From contig JAZGTH010000014.1 of NCBI GenBank assembly GCA_036877525.1, positions 3,670,501 through 3,734,500 on the forward strand: 64,000 nucleotides of DNA, in the 5' to 3' direction. Every line of letters starts with the position of its first letter. Within the stretch, counting starts at the first letter, position 1. The notes under the pieces are model-generated. The model did no database searches, was not told the DNA's origin, and saw nothing but the letters and a program-made list of their open reading frames with translations. The stretch comes from Chromobotia macracanthus (Eukaryota; Chordata; Actinopteri; Cypriniformes; Botiidae). The position numbers and the translations under genes are program-made. Shown here in pieces: positions 62,285 to 64,000 of the stretch.

Positions 62285-62415
62285 AGGTCAAGTCCCCATT
62301 CACTTTTATTATATGGCAAAAAGAGAGCGATACAATTTCAAATATTTTTTGGTGTCCCACAAAAGAAAGTAAGTCAAACGGCTTTGGGACATGAATAATT
62401 GATAGCAAAATTGTA
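62285..62415. mobile_element. Fragment related to the 'ATAGT..ATCCC' repeat
   Basis: AGTCCCCATTCACTTTTATT and TGTCCCACAAAAGAAAGTAA match the middle and right of that fish repeat. The ends are absent. Confidence 0.55.
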
Positions 62416-63664
62416 AATTCCTTTAAAAAAATGACACTAACACGTTGACGAAGGAAAGAAAAGGAACGCTTCGTTACAAGGGACTAAAATAAAAAATGTA
62501 TTTTGTTCTCTTTTGTAGCTCCTTCTAAAAATCCCACAGCAAGACAAAAAACACACACGCTCAGAACGCTCGCTGTATGAAGACAGCACACAGATGGGAA
62601 GAAGTGGAAAAGAGCCAGGAAGTGCAAACCTATCATCATAATCTCCTTCTGGGGCATCATTGCTATGGCGATGCTGGACAACATGTTTCCCCCATGGACT
62701 CTAAGAGGCAGGGGCGGACACGCGCTCATTAACTTATAACTCTCTCACACGGTGGTGCAGCGATATAAGCACACACACAGTATAGCAGCATACACGAGCT
62801 TCAGCAGAGAACCGTGCCAGAAACAGGGCAGGAGGCGTTTTGTAAGCCTGAAGGTTCAGATGACTTCCTGCCTGACTCCTCTGCTCTGCTGGACTCACAC
62901 AACACGCTTCACTGCGGCACGACTCATTAAGATAAACCAAAACATAACTGTGATGTAAGACCAGGGTCACGTTTAACTTCCTTTAATGGCAAACTGGGAC
63001 GAGTTTCACTTGACCTGGCAAAGAGTAAGACATCTTCAAGACCCCATGAAATCAAATACAGAGTCCATTTCTGCTCACTCTGAGGTGATGTATATTCTAG
63101 TGTACTCCTAAAAGTTGGCAAAGTTATCTTTTAACACATACACACATTTGCACTCTTTTCCTCCAGGAGAAAAAATATTGATGGTGATATATTTTGCAAT
63201 CAGGGATGTTACAACATTTATTTCCCCATCACTGACTAGCAACAGCAAGCAGAAAATCATAATAAATGGCTGTGATGTAAACTAAAGGCTTTGCAAAACC
63301 AAAGCCAAAGCTGAGATGGGAATCTACGCCGAGAATGGTACGAAATCCTGCTACAAACATCTTGTTAGAACATCCACATAACTGGTGCTCAGCTTTACTC
63401 CTAACAGACCTTAAAGTGGTTAAGACTACCTTCAGCAAAGAGTTAAAATTAGTTCACAGTCATTAGCATAAACGTTTCTGAGTTTTTAATGATTCATAAA
63501 ACACTGCCTGGTTCACTGGTAAGACACCGCAATCTGAAACAGAGCCCTCCCTGAGGAAAGTGGACAAGACCATGAATTATTTCTAACAACCTGACACAGA
63601 CATGCAGGACAATTTATATATAGACTGGTGACTTTTTCCAGAGGGAGGACTGCATGGTGAACAA
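62416..63664 (-). other. Intron sequence
   Basis: A possible 71-bp exon at 62630-62700 was considered and rejected. Nothing else recognised. Confidence 0.4.
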
Positions 63665-64000
63665 CCCAGCTAACAATTTTAGGTTGTAAGAATGTTTCCC
63701 TAATGTTTCCATTAAGTAACAAAAATGGTAAAAATGTTGTTTTGAACGTTCTATGAACGTTCAAAACGTTTGGTTTTTAGACATTGTATTAACGCTATCA
63801 CTTGGTTAAAAGAACGTTTATCAAACATGTTTTTAAAATTCTGTAACTTTTTAAATGCTCCACTAACACCTTAAGAATAAGTTTTTGATAAATATGATAT
63901 ATAACGTTAAACATTTCTACTAGTGTTACTGCAAGAACATTTTTATAATGTTAACAGGCCCTGAGAGAATGTTAGCCAATGTTCTAAGAACATTCCCTGT
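63665..64000 (+). mobile_element. Family A miniature transposon, copy 18 (cut by window end)
   Basis: Starts CCCAGCTAACAATTTTAGG and remains alignable with the family to the last base (AACATTCCCTGT). Only the last few bases, TTAGCTGGG, are expected beyond the window. Confidence 0.93.

Noticed and set aside
62630..62700. Possible 71-bp minus-strand exon with pyrimidine tract and CTTAG acceptor
   Set aside because: Its donor (ATAG/GTTTGC) is weak and it would end two bases into a codon, which does not fit the one-base phase required by the pcdh17 last exon. The encoded residues are not recognisable.
1..64000. CRISPR array, phage, operon or integrated virus
   Set aside because: No regular repeat-spacer structure, no long adjoining frames and no reverse transcriptase or capsid-like sequence were seen. 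All evidence points to vertebrate intergenic and intronic DNA.

Overview
This 64-kb window looks like nuclear DNA of a teleost fish, probably a cyprinid. It is AT-rich, full of dinucleotide microsatellites and small interspersed repeats, and holds tRNA-derived SINE sequences of a kind common in cyprinids. There are no operons, no ribosome-binding sites and no long open frames, so it reads as a vertebrate intron plus gene desert. Only one stretch is convincingly protein-coding: the last coding exon of a delta-2 protocadherin on the minus strand (45717..46420), best matched from memory to protocadherin-17 (pcdh17).

Layout. From 1 to about 43.5 kb is intergenic DNA lying 3' of that gene: transposon copies, microsatellites and a few repeat-poor blocks of higher GC that could be conserved regulatory elements (4.5, 31.2-32.2, 33.4, 35.7 and 39.2 kb). 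From about 43.5 to 45.7 kb is the presumed 3' UTR. From 46.4 kb to the window end is presumably the intron before the last exon. No cadherin-repeat exon is visible, so the ectodomain and membrane-spanning exons must lie beyond 64 kb. Small cytoplasmic exons in the intron cannot be excluded. One isolated exon-like open segment (48405..48642, minus strand, 79 residues, weak EF-hand-like motif) sits inside this intron and remains unexplained.

Repeats dominate. A 250-390 bp non-autonomous DNA transposon ('family A' here) has ends CCCAGCTAACA...TGTTAGCTGGG and occurs at least 18 times, about 5 kb in total. Several intact copies sit between matching 2-bp flanks. A second miniature family ('family B', ends AGCTGCAATCC) sits next to TTAA. 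Also present are two tRNA-derived SINE types, a mariner-like miniature element, and several other fish repeats. The family labels are mine; no database could be consulted.

The window contains no evident new multi-gene system. The points most worth following are the density and structure of family A, the orphan exon in the protocadherin intron, the simple-repeat tract serving as the splice-acceptor pyrimidine tract, and a set of hairpins and palindromes.
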